From contig CP136064.1 of NCBI GenBank assembly GCA_032622095.1, positions 109,108,004 to 109,172,003 on the forward strand: a stretch of 64,000 bases of DNA. Reading direction: 5' to 3'. Position 1 is the first letter of the stretch, and each line of letters opens with the position of its first letter. Positions 26,057 to 36,839 of this stretch are shown in pieces. The position numbers and the translations under genes are program-made. A model generated the notes under the pieces. That model did no database searches. It was not told the DNA's origin and saw nothing but the letters and a program-made list of their open reading frames with translations. Source of the stretch: Siphonodentalium dalli. Its lineage: Eukaryota > Mollusca > Scaphopoda > Gadilida > Siphonodentaliidae.

Positions 26057-26537
26057 GTAACCCTTTCTATACTGAATGGATTATCCCACTCACTTATAAA
26101 AGTACACATTGGTATGGTCTATTATTCATCTAGAGGGGTGTTCAGGCAATAAAAGCAGACGACAGACAGAAAAACAGATAATATGAGAGCAGAAGGATTC
26201 ATTGTTATTAGTCAGTCTGCATTAGTGGAAATTTTCAGATAACAATTATTTGTTGATCTTATGCTCTGAACATTTCCTATGTGAACTACAGTAATGTCCT
26301 AAGTAATCGACTCCTTAACCACAGCAGAATTATGGGTAACTTTTCAGGATTTAGTCGGAAATATGGCTTGTTGGCATTCATCGGAAAGCTCTCGGGGAGA
26401 GCTTTCCAATGAATGTCAACAAGCCATATTTCCGACTAAATCTTGAAAAGTTACCCATAATTCTGCTGTGGTTAAGGAGTCGATTACTTAGGGCATTACT
26501 GTACTCGTCAAGAAGAATTTAGTACAGAAAGGGTTAA
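26057..26537. mobile_element. CCCTTTCTATACTG TTAA MITE split by foldback MITE D
   Basis: Left end GTAACCCTTTCTATACTGAA (first base of TTAA mutated). Right end TTTAGTACAGAAAGGGTTAA (TTAA 26534-26537). The foldback MITE at 26289-26501 is inserted inside. Relatives occur at 35471-35727 and, in parts, near 14640-14975, 45926-46021 and 46320-46390. Confidence 0.8.
26289..26501. mobile_element. Foldback MITE D, copy 2
   Basis: CAGTAATGTCCTAAGTAATC ... reverse complement, flanked by TA. The loop is near CTCTCGGGGAGAGC. Confidence 0.9.
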
Positions 26538-27291
26538 ATCCTTTCTCATCATGATAACAAGAACATTGCTAGGGTTTGGCGAAATACGCACGTGGTAATT
26601 CCAACAAAGGGCCATAACTTCATTCCATTCAGGTTGAGTTATCATTGGAAAAGCAAACTGATGGACGGACAGAAATACAGATCAATAACATAATACATCC
26701 AGCTTTAAAACGGGTTCCCGTTTAAAAAAAACGAGTGTATAAACAAGGCTCCTCTGAATCATATGGCCCTTTAATTTGATTGAGTCCCCAAGAAGCAGCT
26801 GCAGGAACTGAAAGTAACAAACATTAATTCCCACAGCATGATGTCTAGGGTGAATTGTTATTTACAAAGTCCAAATTTACAGTCAGCAGATGGTTGACAC
26901 TTGAAATTAAGCGGAAGCCAAAGTCAGACACAAGATGTCAGAGTGAAAGTGACGTCACCAATGTGGTGCAGGTGTTCCTATTATGAGGCTTTGCACTGGT
27001 TCATGTGCACTCAAATTTAGCTTCAACTGAACCGATTTTTTAAATTATCCAACTTGGAAATATTGATTTCCATTTAGTAAATTAACCCTTTAATAACTGA
27101 AAACTCGCTGATGAGATGTTATTTGATTCCCATTTCTTCATTTGTAGGGATGTTCAGCTTGTGAGTTCAACTAACAGCCTTTAATAGGCTTTATCATATA
27201 GGCTTTTTATAGGCCATTAGATTCCCTTAATTTGGGCAAACCCTGACAGACCTCTGAGCCACTGGGCTGCTGAGAATATTTTGAAATTATA
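26538..27291. other. Unannotated spacer
   Basis: A short hairpin AACGGGTTCCCGTT is near 26709. TTAACCCTTTAATAACTG near 27082 may be a lone TTAA MITE end. No gene recognised. Confidence 0.4.
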
Positions 27292-27526
27292 CAGTAATGC
27301 TCTAAATAATCGACTCCTTAACCACAGCAGAATTATGGGTAACTTTTCAGGATTTAGTCGGAAATATGGCTTGTTGCCATTCATCGGAAAGCTCTCACTG
27401 AGCCATTATGGGTAACTCTGTGAGAGCTTTACGATGAATGGCAACAAGCCATATTTCCAACTAAATCCTGAAAAATTACCTATAATTCTGCTGTGGTTAA
27501 GCAGTCGATTATTTAGAGCATTACTG
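27292..27526. mobile_element. Foldback MITE D, copy 3
   Basis: CAGTAATGCTCTAAATAATC start and inverted end, TA on both sides. The loop is longer than in other copies and carries an extra GCCATTATGGGTAACTC fragment of the arm itself. Confidence 0.9.
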
Positions 27527-27561
27527 TATATCAAAAGAAACACTCTTCACTTTCTTGGGGC

Positions 27562-29172
27562 TTAACCTCTTGGCTGTTACACATCAGTACTGGGTATGGA
27601 CGTAAAATGTCACGGTGTGTGCTATACGTCTGTACTGAGTACAGACCTACTCAGGGTTGTCAAAGTACCGACGGTACCACAACTTTCGGTACCGTTTCTG
27701 TACTGATGTTCAGTACCGCAAACCGGGTCGGTATCGGTACTCATTGAGTGGACTTTGTTAACGCAAATAACTTTTGTTTCGTGGGGTTCCATCATCAATT
27801 GTTCGTTAAGTTTGAGGTTTAGTCAAACAACGAAAATAAAAATCACAACGACATTTACGATTGTTGTTGTCTGCGGCGGTTTTCGGCAAGTCGCAAAGGG
27901 AGGATTTTTTTAAAAGACGGAATACAGAGTGGAACGAATGTAGTCATGTATGTTTGACTAATGGGTCGGCTAACATTGTAGACATATGGATACCCGGGTA
28001 CACCATTTTATTTGTGTGGTAATTAATTAGAGAACTAACTAATTGGCCATATTACTCACATGTTGTAATTTCATAAATGACGTCACCCAATGAAAATGAA
28101 ACAAAAGTTGTTTCCAGTAAGCCTAGTTGTAGTTGGCTAGTTCGAAAATTGAAATAGATTTAGAGAGAAAATAGTCAAATACACTCTGTGTCTGTGACAT
28201 TAACTTTATATCACAATAAAAGTTAAATGCCTCCATGTCACGACTCACAAGTCACAAATATCCTGTCATTCGAATTCTACAGTGTCAACATCCATGTCAT
28301 CATATATATCCATTGATGGTAATGTGGGTGTTTGGCACTTTTGCGCCTTGTGACCGTGTCGGTGCCCAACAGACTCCTCTCAAATTGATACAGCGAAACG
28401 GCACGTGCAGAATTGCATCCGGAGGCATTCCAGGTGCATCCAAGAGTTATCACATTCTGTCAATTTAGTGACAAGTTGTCATAGTGCGGCATACTGTGAC
28501 TTTGATGTTTGAATGTGCTAACAATATCACGATGACCAATCGCAGTTGTGTTTGGCGCGATGTTGAGCTGCTTAATTCACCCTTTATAATTGTTAAGATG
28601 TATATTAATAGAAATCAACAATCAGTACCGAGAACCGTCGGTACTCGACTTCAGAACCGGTACCGATTTAATTCCTGATTACCACCGGTTCCGGTACCGG
28701 TACCAGTACCTATTGACAACCCTGGACCTACTTCAGCACACTAGCAGTCAGCCATTATTCAATCCTAGAACTCAGAGATTGGTGTATCGGAACAACTGTA
28801 TCTCGAAGTTTCAAATATTATACATGATGATGTTCCACGATTGTGAGTGATAATAGCCTTTCAACTGAGTCAGTTTTATGGTATTCGTGATATTCCGGTT
28901 ATATTTTTTCCACTGGAAAATGGCCAAAACAACAATGGGCACAGCACATGACATCATAACGTCATTAGAAGTCCGATTTTTGTATCAACCCATATTTCCT
29001 TGATCATTTTTCAAATTTATTGATTATAATAATGTGATACATGTACATTGACGGAAAGAGCTCTAAGAGCTCTTTCCATCAATGTATCACATTATTATAA
29101 TCAATAAATTTGAAAAATGATCAAGGAAATATAGGTTGATACAAAAATCGGACTTGGCACTGAAAGGGTTAA
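27562..29172. mobile_element. Chimeric TTAA MITE carrying a hAT-like insertion and a foldback right half
   Basis: The left end TTAACCTCTTGGCTGTTAC and the interior to about 28965 match the 25633-25970 MITE reversed. The right end CTTGGCACTGAAAGGGTTAA belongs instead to the 13747 family. The last 200 bases form a palindrome, with GTCCGATTTTTGTATCAACC near 28975 as the inverse of the right terminus and the centre at about 29060 (AGAGCTCTAAGAGCTCT). TTAA at 27562-27565 and 29169-29172. A 1073-base hAT-like element is nested inside. Confidence 0.8.
27652..28724. mobile_element. 1073-bp hAT-like non-autonomous element with perfect 8-bp TSD
   Basis: Starts CAGGGTTGTCAAAGTACC and ends GTACCTATTGACAACCCTG. 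It is flanked by GACCTACT at 27644-27651 and 28725-28732. CAGGG-type termini with an 8-base duplication are characteristic of hAT elements (established knowledge). Subterminal regions are rich in GGTACC/CGGTACCG motifs at both ends, as expected for transposase binding sites (inference). Open frames of 77 and 86 codons inside show no hAT transposase motifs. Confidence 0.93.
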
Positions 29173-29344
29173 GAAACCTATAAAAAACTATTTTTCTTCT
29201 GCTCCAATAAAACGTTTCTGAAGTTATACATCATTTATAATCAAATACATGAATAAAGCATGTTTTCATCTCCACTTATTTGGGCACAGTTTAATAGTTT
29301 GGGCACACTCTTTTCTGGATTGAATTTGGGGCAATTTAAAGGCC

Positions 29345-29605
29345 TGTTATCCCTTTCATGACAGGAGCTGTGCTTGTGCAGCATTAAAGATCCTGTGCCA
29401 ATGCATTCTCTGATAAATGCGAATCTCCCATTGGGAGCCTCGTATATATGAGAATGCACTGGCTTACAAAGGTAAAGGTAAATATGTTAGGCCAATGTAT
29501 TCTCTTACATATACGAGGCTCCATGTGGGAGACTCGTGTATATAAGAGAATGCATTGACACAGGGTTTTTTGCATAATTTCAGGAAGCTCCAGTCTTGGA
29601 AGGCT
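29345..29605. mobile_element. CCCTTTCATGA MITE with two palindromes
   Basis: ATCCCTTTCATGACAGGAGC left end, palindromes near 29397-29463 (type II centre, TCTCCCATTGGGAGC) and 29490-29550, then TTTCAGGAAGCTCCAGTC at the right. AAAGGCCTGTTAT is found on both sides (about 29338 and 29607), an unusually long flanking direct repeat for this family. Confidence 0.75.
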
Positions 29606-29639
29606 AAAAGGCCTGTTATTATCTCTAAAAGTGAGTCCT

Positions 29640-30600
29640 CACCGCTGGTTAAGTGGTCCTGCTAATTTGCTATGATGCCGATTTTGGCATAAAGAAATTT
29701 CTGGCCAATGAAAACACTTATCAACTTATATCATCAGACATATCATCAGACATATCTGGACTGGATATAGAGCAGCCCAAAATGTCAAACTCCATGCAGG
29801 GTTTACCTCCCTTGATGACTCGTACCGGCGACATTTTACCCACATTTGGTGGACTTCAGTCATATAAATATATATACAAGCGAACAGAGCACAAAATAAT
29901 GAACAAAATTTGTGTAATTTTCTTCCTTAAAGGGGTACTGCACACTAAATCTGCCTATTTATGGGACCATCTCCTTTTATATTGAACAGAATATATGCAA
30001 CAAATGAATGAATTTGAGCCATGGATTAGTGCAATATACTCTCGTGTGCTCTATGAATGATGCAAACATGGTAATTATAATGAAAATGAATTTATGACTC
30101 AAGTCATTGAGTTGCATATCTCCATTGAGATCTGATGACCCATGGTTGACACATTCATGTGGACAAACAAAATATCAACATTTTTAAATAAACAAAGAGA
30201 AATAACCCAAGAATGAAGAATGCAAACAAAACCAATTTAAAAAATCCAAGTTACAGCAAAGATGATTAACTCCAAAATGGAGAATGCAAAAAACACTATT
30301 TGACACTTCGTTGAAAGCCCTTATACCAAACTTCATCAAGATCCTATAAACATAAACCATGGCTGAGATACCCAGGCGGACTGACAAAAAATAAACAGTT
30401 CCAGATAAACAAAGATGAACAACTATAGAACACAAAACCTGAACAAAATGATTGAACATTCTGCTGAATTTCATCATAGTGGTGATCATCCAAACATATA
30501 TCATTCAAATCTGAAAACCTATGGTTAAGATATCTACTCAGACAGACGGTTAAGATGGACGGTCGATCCGATCAGATGCATGTAATATATCCACCATTTC
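29640..30600. other. Unannotated spacer with degenerate cores
   Basis: Around 30180-30570 there are weak, roughly repeated AAATAAACAAAGA/ACAAAGATGAACAACTATAG units ending in CAGACAGACGGTTAAGATGG, reminiscent of an old tandem-core element. No gene recognised; the 106-110 codon ORFs here lack recognisable domains. Confidence 0.4.
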
Positions 30601-30959
30601 CTCCGGTCATGGGGATATATTTACACACTAAGTGTTGTCATCACTAAATCCAGCATTCTGATTGGTCGGCGCCCACGTGGCTAGTTGCAGTTATTTCTCG
30701 GTGAATGCGTAACGCCTCATAACACCAAGCTAATAACACCATCGATACGTCATTAGGTTTGGAAAGACGAACGCGTAATGTTTTGGGCGCATTTGGACTC
30801 GCGCAGGATTGACTTAATACATCATCGGGTTTCAACATGAAGAGAAATTGTTCCTATTAACTTTTGCCAAGGGTGCTATTGGGTATTTTGGGCTGATCTT
30901 GTCACGATACACTTTTCGATTTAAATATATTTACAAAAGTGGCTTTTCGCTAAATGTAT

Positions 30960-31130
30960 ATAAATATAAGGATTAACTGTCATGTGGACTATTTTTATGG
31001 AGATCTAACGGTGAGGTAAGTGGACATAACTTGTATGTAAAACCCTTCGGGTTTTACACAAGTTATGTCCACTTACCTCACCGTTACATCTCCATAAAAA
31101 CAGTCCACATGACAGTTAATCCTTATATAA
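30960..31130. repeat. Long hairpin, arms about 80 bp
   Basis: AAGGATTAACTGTCATGTGG on the left pairs with CCACATGACAGTTAATCCTT on the right. The arms meet at AACCCTTCGGGTT near 31043-31055. Pairing is almost perfect except for a few bulges. Confidence 0.9.
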
Positions 31131-31221
31131 AAACTGTTAAATTAGATGGTGTATGTTGTTGTAACAGCAGGTCTGGACCCTTGAATTAATCTTTAATTTC
31201 CACATTTCTTAGAACAAATAA

Positions 31222-32961
31222 CGAAAGTGCCAATGACACTGTAGCTCAACTTGGGGAGGAGTTAATTTTAAGCTGAGCAGTCATAGAATGAATGATAATG
31301 AAGAAGGAAAGTCAAAAAGTTTCAGGAAAGGGCTCGTATTGTGTAGATAAAATTATTTTAATTTCACCAATAAATGTGGACTGCAGGGTGTGCCAATGTA
31401 TTCACATGTGAAATCCAAGATGGCGGCCATGTTTTTTAATGAACTTCGAAAAAATTGGAGAGCTGCCATCTAGATGTCACTGCGAAGAATCATATGATGT
31501 TTGGTGAAGATCGGATGAGGGATGTTGCATGCGAGAACAGTCCATTATTATGAAGGTCCGCTATTCCGAAGGTCCCCCACTCTCTTATATATGCGAGTCT
31601 CCAATAGGGAGCCTCGCATATATAAAAGAATAAATTGGTCTAACAATATTTACTTAGACATTGTAAGCCAGTGCATTTTCTTATATGTGCGAGGCTCCCG
31701 ATGGGAGACTCACACATATAAGAGAATGTACTGAACAGGTTATTTAATGCTGCACCAGCGAAGCTCCCATCTTGAAAGGGATATTGATATTCTGTCGGAG
31801 TTACTTCGGCTCCAGTGACTGGAAGAGATCCAAGCTGCAAGGCAGAGTTCAGTCGCCTCGTAACGTAAGCTCCGTCAACTAACCAATCACTGCTATGCTT
31901 TCCTCTGCCAGCGAACTAGTCACTGCTATGCGTTGCAGATTGCAGAGCATAGCAAAGAGACCCAACTGTATGGGGTTTGATCACATAGCCGAAATGGTTT
32001 CAAGCAACTAATTATATAGAGTTAAAATTCTTGAATGCAACAAACGTTGTTGGCAAATTCAAGGTTAAATTAAAATCATTGTAAAGTTGCTTAATTGAGG
32101 TAATCATTAATTGTTCTTACTTATTGTATCATTGCCAAAGATTACCAATATGCAGTGACCATATCATATAGAAACAAAATAACGGACCTTCGGAATATCG
32201 AACATTCAGAATAATGGACCCTCGTCATAACTTGCAGTTCTCGTTTCGAGGGTCTGCTATTCGAAAGTTTTAATATCTTGTCCAATATTTTGAAGTGGAA
32301 CTATATTCCGCCGATAGTACCCAGCTGGTTGCCAACGGCCATGTTATTCAAAGAAATTTGGAAAAATTTGAAAGCTCACATCTAGGGGTGATCCTAAACA
32401 CGCCTGTAAACCGTAAACACATTTTTCGGATAAATGAGAGCTGCATGGTGTACCAATGGATTCAAATTTGAAGTCCAAGATGACGGCTGGCAGCCATGTT
32501 TTTTAACAAATTTCAGGAAAAAAAACAGATGGCTCCCATCTAGAGGTTACCCCGAAGATAAATATGAAGTTTTGTGATGATCGGATGAGGGATGTGGTCT
32601 GTAGGGTGTGCCATAGGATTTAGTCATGCAAAGAGCAAATACAAGATGGCTGCTGGCAGCCATGTTTTTCATCCAAAATCGTTCAAATTTGATAGCTCCC
32701 ATCTAGAGGTAATCCTACACATGACTGCAAATTTTCAAAACAATTCTCTGATAAAAGGCAGACTGCAGGGTGTGCCGATGGATTAAATTTGAAATCCAAG
32801 TTGGCTGCTTGTTTTGGGAAAAATCAATGGCTCCTATCTAGAGGTCACCCCGAAGATCCATATGAAGTTTTGTGACGATCAGATGAGGGTTGTGGTCTGT
32901 AGGGTGTGCCAAAGGAAATTGTTGACAGGTGCCCCGATGTACGCCAACCCATGGCAATAGA

Positions 32962-32962
<1 letters not shown>
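31222..32962 (+). mobile_element. Family B tandem-core element, copy 2 (3' end replaced)
   Basis: Starts ACGAAAGTGCCAATGACACT then GTAGCTCAACTTGG. Divergent cores follow (CAAGATGGCTGCTGGCAGCC; GGATGAGGGATGTGGTCTGT; CTCCCATCTAGAGG). A MITE pair and palindromes lie at about 31576-31728. The 3' end stops at ACCCATGGCAATAG and runs into a poly-C tract instead of the usual CTCAAACTTTAC hairpin. Confidence 0.7.
31576..31760. mobile_element. Palindrome-pair MITE relic inside family B copy 2
   Basis: Two 60-69-base palindromes of type II (TCTCCAATAGGGAGC at about 31595; GCTCCCGATGGGAGA at about 31690), then a TGCTGCACCAGCGAAGCTCC block resembling an inverted left end. Termini are poorly preserved. 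Confidence 0.65.

Positions 32963-33017
<55 letters not shown>
32963..33017 (+). repeat. 55-bp poly-C tract
   Basis: An uninterrupted run of 55 C residues at the broken 3' edge of family B copy 2. It may be an assembly weak point. Confidence 0.95.
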
Positions 33018-33018
<1 letters not shown>

Positions 33019-33099
33019 ACGAACAAGGCCCCCATCCAGCATAAAGTTTTCCTTATATAATTGTCTGAAAACAATCTGAAAGACTGGACATAATGTGAC

Positions 33100-33480
33100 A
33101 CATTTTTATTGAGATACCACTCAGAACATTTGAGTGATATGCTGACCCTGTCCTGAAATCAGTTCAGTAACTAAGAACTCCACTCAAGGAATCAGATAAC
33201 AGGTGCGACCCAATTCCATGAGACATGTCAATCACAGGGTAATCATTGAAAATTTCATGCTGATGACATCACACCAGGTGGCTCAGAGCACACATGTTTG
33301 ACCCTTTTCCCTGACACCTGTCAATCACAGAGCAGCCATGGAACATTCCATGCTGATGACATCACTCCAGGTGTCTGAAACATGGCATCTGTCAATCAAC
33401 CAAGATTCATATGATGTTGTCAACAAACAGGTGGCTGAAACTAACATGATGATGTCATCAGACACATGGGGTTTAGACTG
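33100..33480. repeat. Short degenerate tandem repeat, about 105-bp period
   Basis: CATGCTGATGACATCAC(A/T)CCAGGTG occurs at about 33256 and 33350, with TGTCAATCA(C/A) blocks preceding each and a weaker third unit near 33400-33470. No gene recognised. Confidence 0.6.
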
Positions 33481-33685
33481 AAACTAATAGTTAGCATCTG
33501 GCAGCTGTAAAAAATCAACTGAAACTCACAAGGCACCAGGTGTTTTGTTTCTGGACATTTGCTGCCAAACACGAAAGATTTCTGGGAGCTAGGTGTCTAG
33601 CATAACTATACATAAAAATCATAGTGGATCCTAAACTTAAAAAAATAATAAATGAAAAAAAATCAAATATATAGTTGACCAGATT

Positions 33686-33976
33686 ATGAACCCTTTCATG
33701 ATGAGAGCTGCACTGGTGTAGCATTAAAGATCCTGTGCCAAAGCATTCTCTTATATATGTGAGTTTCCCATAGGGAGCCTTGTATATATAAGAGAATGAA
33801 CTGGTGTACAAGGTCAACGTAAATATTTTCAGGCCAATGCATTCTCTTATATATGCAAGGCTCCCTATGGGAAACTCACATATATAAGAGAATGCTTTGG
33901 CAATATGGGAGACTCGTATATATAAGAGAATGCATTGGCACAGGGTTTTCAGGAAACTCCAACCATGAAAGGTTAA
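33686..33976. mobile_element. CCCTTTCATGA TTAA MITE with two and a half palindromes
   Basis: GAACCCTTTCATGATGAGAG start; right end CTCCAACCATGAAAGGTTAA (TTAA 33973-33976). Palindromes at about 33739-33803 and 33834-33902, followed by an extra right half at 33903-33940. An extra half-copy indicates internal duplication of the module. Confidence 0.8.
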
Positions 33977-34690
33977 ATTGCTCATGCCTAATATAGTTTC
34001 TGTATGGGGCATCTCAAAGCCTGGTTAACTGATCCTGCTAATATGTCCTTCAAACTGATGAGTTCATAGATCATGCCATGAATCTCTACTATAGCTACGC
34101 CTGTAGAGATCATATTCCACCAGTACAAAACCTGGGAACTTTTGGATGTTCTCAACTGCTCTGGCAAGGAACTTTATAACATTGAATAAACAAGGCAGGG
34201 AATATATTTCTTTGTTAAAACTTATTCCCCAAAAATCTACTTCACAGTATGGGGTGGTCCCAGCTCAAAACATGTTTTTTGTGACTTTTGTGAGCCGATA
34301 TTGCAATAAGCATTGAATTAATAACCTGAGAGAAATTCCATGATTGCAAGCGACACAAAGCAAAATCGCACAAAGTCACTTAAATCGTGCAATTTTGAGT
34401 TGGAACCTTCACCTACATTGAAATGGGTTATTAAGGAACAGGTATTAACTATGAAATATATATTACCTACACTTTTTTTTTAATGCTATTAACTTCCCCG
34501 TCACAACATCAAAAAGTTTCCAGGTTTTGAACTAGTGGAGCATGATCTAATGAGTTCGCTGATTTATTTATGATGTTGGTAGAGCAAACTGGTGTCTCAC
34601 ACACCCTCCGCTAACTTTGGGCATCAGTTGGACATTTCATGCCTAATGCAACATTATTTGGAAATTTAAGACAAAATTTAGGTTGAAATA
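33977..34690. other. Unannotated intron sequence
   Basis: Nothing recognised apart from AT-rich text. If GTF2F2 continues leftward this is intronic. Confidence 0.4.
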
Positions 34691-34940
34691 TTAACCTGCA
34701 CTAATGCAGCATTAAATATCCTGTGCCAGTTCATTCTCTTACATATGCGAGTCCCCCATAGAGAGCCTCGCATATATAAGAGAATGCACTGGCTTAAACA
34801 AGGTCAAGGTAAATATTGTTAGGCCAATGCATTCTCTTATATTTGCAAAGCTCCCTATGGAGAACTAACAATATATAAGAGAATGCATTGGCACAGGGTT
34901 TTCGCAAAATTTCAGGAAGCTCCAGTAATGAAAGGGTTAA
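34691..34940. mobile_element. CCCTTTCATGA-type TTAA MITE with two palindromes
   Basis: TTAA at 34691-34694 and 34937-34940. Palindromes at about 34727-34792 (centre TCCCCCATAGAGAGC) and 34823-34892. The left terminus has lost CCCTTTCATGA; the right end is AGCTCCAGTAATGAAAGGG. It lies about 270 bases from the last recognised GTF2F2 exon. Confidence 0.8.
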
Positions 34941-35211
34941 TAGCTATATAGTTGTCTTAGATTATAAGATGATAAGTCAAATATTTTTCTACGCTTGGTC
35001 AAATTTTTGGACTGAAATGGCCATCAGATGACAAATTTGCAACCATCGGGAGTGGTTGTTAGGTTGGTATTTCCAAAAGTTGGGAAGTTTGAGGTTCCAG
35101 TTGGAAAATTGTGACCGTAAGCGACATCCCTGGCAGAATATCTGATAAATCAGAAATGTTTTCAATGACCAAATTTGTATAAAAAATCTGCTTATATAGG
35201 TTGCTACTTAC

Positions 35212-35355
35212 AATTGGTTGATTCGTGATCTTCATGAGGTCCTTGACGTTATAGTACTGATGTTTCTCGAATGCCGCGAATAGTTTGTTCCTGACGACAT
35301 CAGCATCATCTCGAGACCTCTTACCCTCCTCCTTCTTCTTTATATCATGTTCAAT
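35212..35355 (-). CDS. GTF2F2: GTF2F2 (TFIIF beta/RAP30) exon: start of winged-helix domain
   Basis: A 144-base exon of 48 whole codons, with acceptor ...TTACAG and donor GTAAGT read on the minus strand. The translation starts IEHDIKKKEEGKRSR, continues with NKLFAAFEKHQYYNVKDL and ends KITNQPI. This matches the RAP30 segment just before and into the C-terminal winged helix, where human RAP30 reads AFEKHQYYNLKDL (family knowledge). RAP30 pairs with RAP74 to form TFIIF, which binds RNA polymerase II and stabilises the preinitiation complex in the nucleus; the winged helix contacts promoter DNA. The intron phase is 0 on both sides, agreeing with the exon at 36071. The remaining 40-odd codons (human-like VYLKEIL through the C-terminus) must lie in one or more further exons, which I could not find to the left within the window. 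Confidence 0.96.
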
Positions 35356-35470
35356 CTGTAACGAGAAAGTAACTCAGTAACGATATAAAATTTTACGATC
35401 TATCCAGGGTTCAAGACATCCAGTTACAACATACAATATCACTATCAGCTTTTTTTTTAATTAAAACAAT

Positions 35471-35727
35471 AACCCTTTCTATCCTCAATGGATTCTCCTA
35501 TTTAGTTATAAAAAATAAACATTGGAATGGTCTATTATTCATTTGAAGGGGTGTTCAGGCAATAAAAACAGACAACAGACAGAAAAACAGATAATGCAAG
35601 AGCAGAATGATTTATATTCATTCATTGCTGGGAAATCTTCTTATAATAAGTCTTATTGAACTTTTATTATCAAAACATTTCTTAAGGGAACTACTCATCA
35701 ATGAGTATTTAGTATAAAAAGTGTTAA
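35471..35727. mobile_element. CCCTTTCTAT TTAA MITE, copy 2
   Basis: AACCCTTTCTATCCTCAATG start and ATGAGTATTTAGTATAAAAA end near TTAA (35724-35727). A CAGACAACAGACAGAAAAAC block is shared with 26155-26175. No foldback insertion here, so it represents an empty form of the 26057 element. Confidence 0.7.
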
Positions 35728-35913
35728 CCATTCCATGATGGGAGCTGCGTTGGTGCAGCATTAAAGACCCTGTGCCAAAGCATTCTCTCAAATATGTGAG
35801 AATGCACTCGCACAAGGTCAAGGTAAATATTGTATGGCCAATGTAGTATATTATATATGTGAGGCACAGGTTTTTCGCAAAATTTAAGGAATCTCCACTC
35901 ATGGAATAGTTAA
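35724..35913. mobile_element. Short CCATTCCATGA TTAA MITE
   Basis: TTAA at 35724-35727 (shared with the end of the neighbour) and 35910-35913. TGATGGGAGCTGCGTTGGTG left block and AGGAATCTCCACTCATGGAA right block. The palindromes are reduced to short remnants. Confidence 0.7.
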
Positions 35914-36070
35914 ACACCAAACATGACAGAGAAAAGGGGATAATAAATACCAAACAATTTCATTGAAGAGATAATATTTGTCCATTTATTTATTATAATT
36001 ATATGTTTAGGTTTAGAGAGATTGTAATAATATTCCGGAAAATAACATGAATGGGTATACATGTACTTAC

Positions 36071-36167
36071 ATTGGCTTGATGATCCTTCACAGGTTTGTA
36101 GTTCATCACGACGTTATCTAACTGTTTAATCACCCGCTTTGGTTTATTTCTAGCTTCCAGTGCCAAC
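36071..36167 (-). CDS. GTF2F2: GTF2F2 exon: linker between the two domains
   Basis: A 97-base exon: one base completing an Arg codon from the previous exon, then 32 codons. Acceptor TTTCAG, donor GTAAGT. The translation begins (R)LALEARNKPKRVIKQLD and ends MNYKPVKDHQAN. It aligns with the RAP30 linker (human QQLDKVV...NYKPV.NHQ) that joins the N-terminal dimerisation domain to the winged helix. It is separated from the next exon by a short 715-base intron and from the previous one by 7.65 kb of MITEs, two family B elements and a LINE fragment. Confidence 0.95.
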
Positions 36168-36299
36168 CTGAAATTATTATTGTCTCGATCAGGCCTAAAA
36201 TAATAATACGGTTGCAGACCCCATGTCCCCTGAATCCAGGTGGCTGTTTGGGACGTTGGCTTTTGTTTTTTTATAGAACAAAGTATTCAAATTCTGTCA

Positions 36300-36730
36300 A
36301 AATTTGACTCAAACTAGACAATGACCTGCATGTTCTCAAATGTGAGCCACACACCAAGTATCAAGAGATTCTTTTGAAGCATGCTCAATTTATCATTGAG
36401 ACAACACAAATGTTATTTCTAAATTGAATAAAATAGAAATTGGCCTGCGTCTTCTCAACGAGAATCGAAAACAGTCTTTTATAAGTTGAAAAATGGGCTT
36501 AACTCCATAAAAAATCATCGGACGGTAAGCAAATTCGAATTTTGCCTGGAACTTATAAAATGTGAACCACTTAAATACCAAATATCAAGACATTCTGTTG
36601 AATATTGCTCAAGTTATCATGCAGACAAGGATGGTCCGACACATGCATGGACAATGCTGATTACAATAGTCCTGCAAAAATTTTCGGCGGACAAATAGCG
36701 ATGTTTCTGGAAAAGGAATAAAAAACATTA
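36300..36730. repeat. Degenerate tandem-core units, period uncertain
   Basis: AATGTGAGCCACACACCAAG / AATGTGAACCACTTAAATAC, CAAGAGATTCTTTTGAAGC / CAAGACATTCTGTTGAATA and GCTCAATTTATCATTGAGAC / GCTCAAGTTATCATGCAGAC are paired motifs about 225 bases apart. Looks like an old tandem-core element; no termini found. Confidence 0.55.
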
Positions 36731-36839
36731 GGGGCGGTCGGAATTTTTTTTTAAACATCCACGGGATATTTGAAACATTCATTCTGTAGATATGCTCCTA
36801 AAATTTGTTATAGAATTTAGAAAAAAATGATAAAAATTG

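Noticed and set aside
32838-33101. Glycine-rich ORFs
   Set aside because: Translation of the 55-base poly-C tract.
33515-34012. 165-codon minus ORF ending KQNTWCLVSF, briefly considered as the missing GTF2F2 last exon (KNTWELKPEY)
   Set aside because: The rest reads through palindromes of a TTAA MITE, no YLKEIL-like or acceptor-compatible sequence precedes it, and the resemblance is limited to three or four residues.
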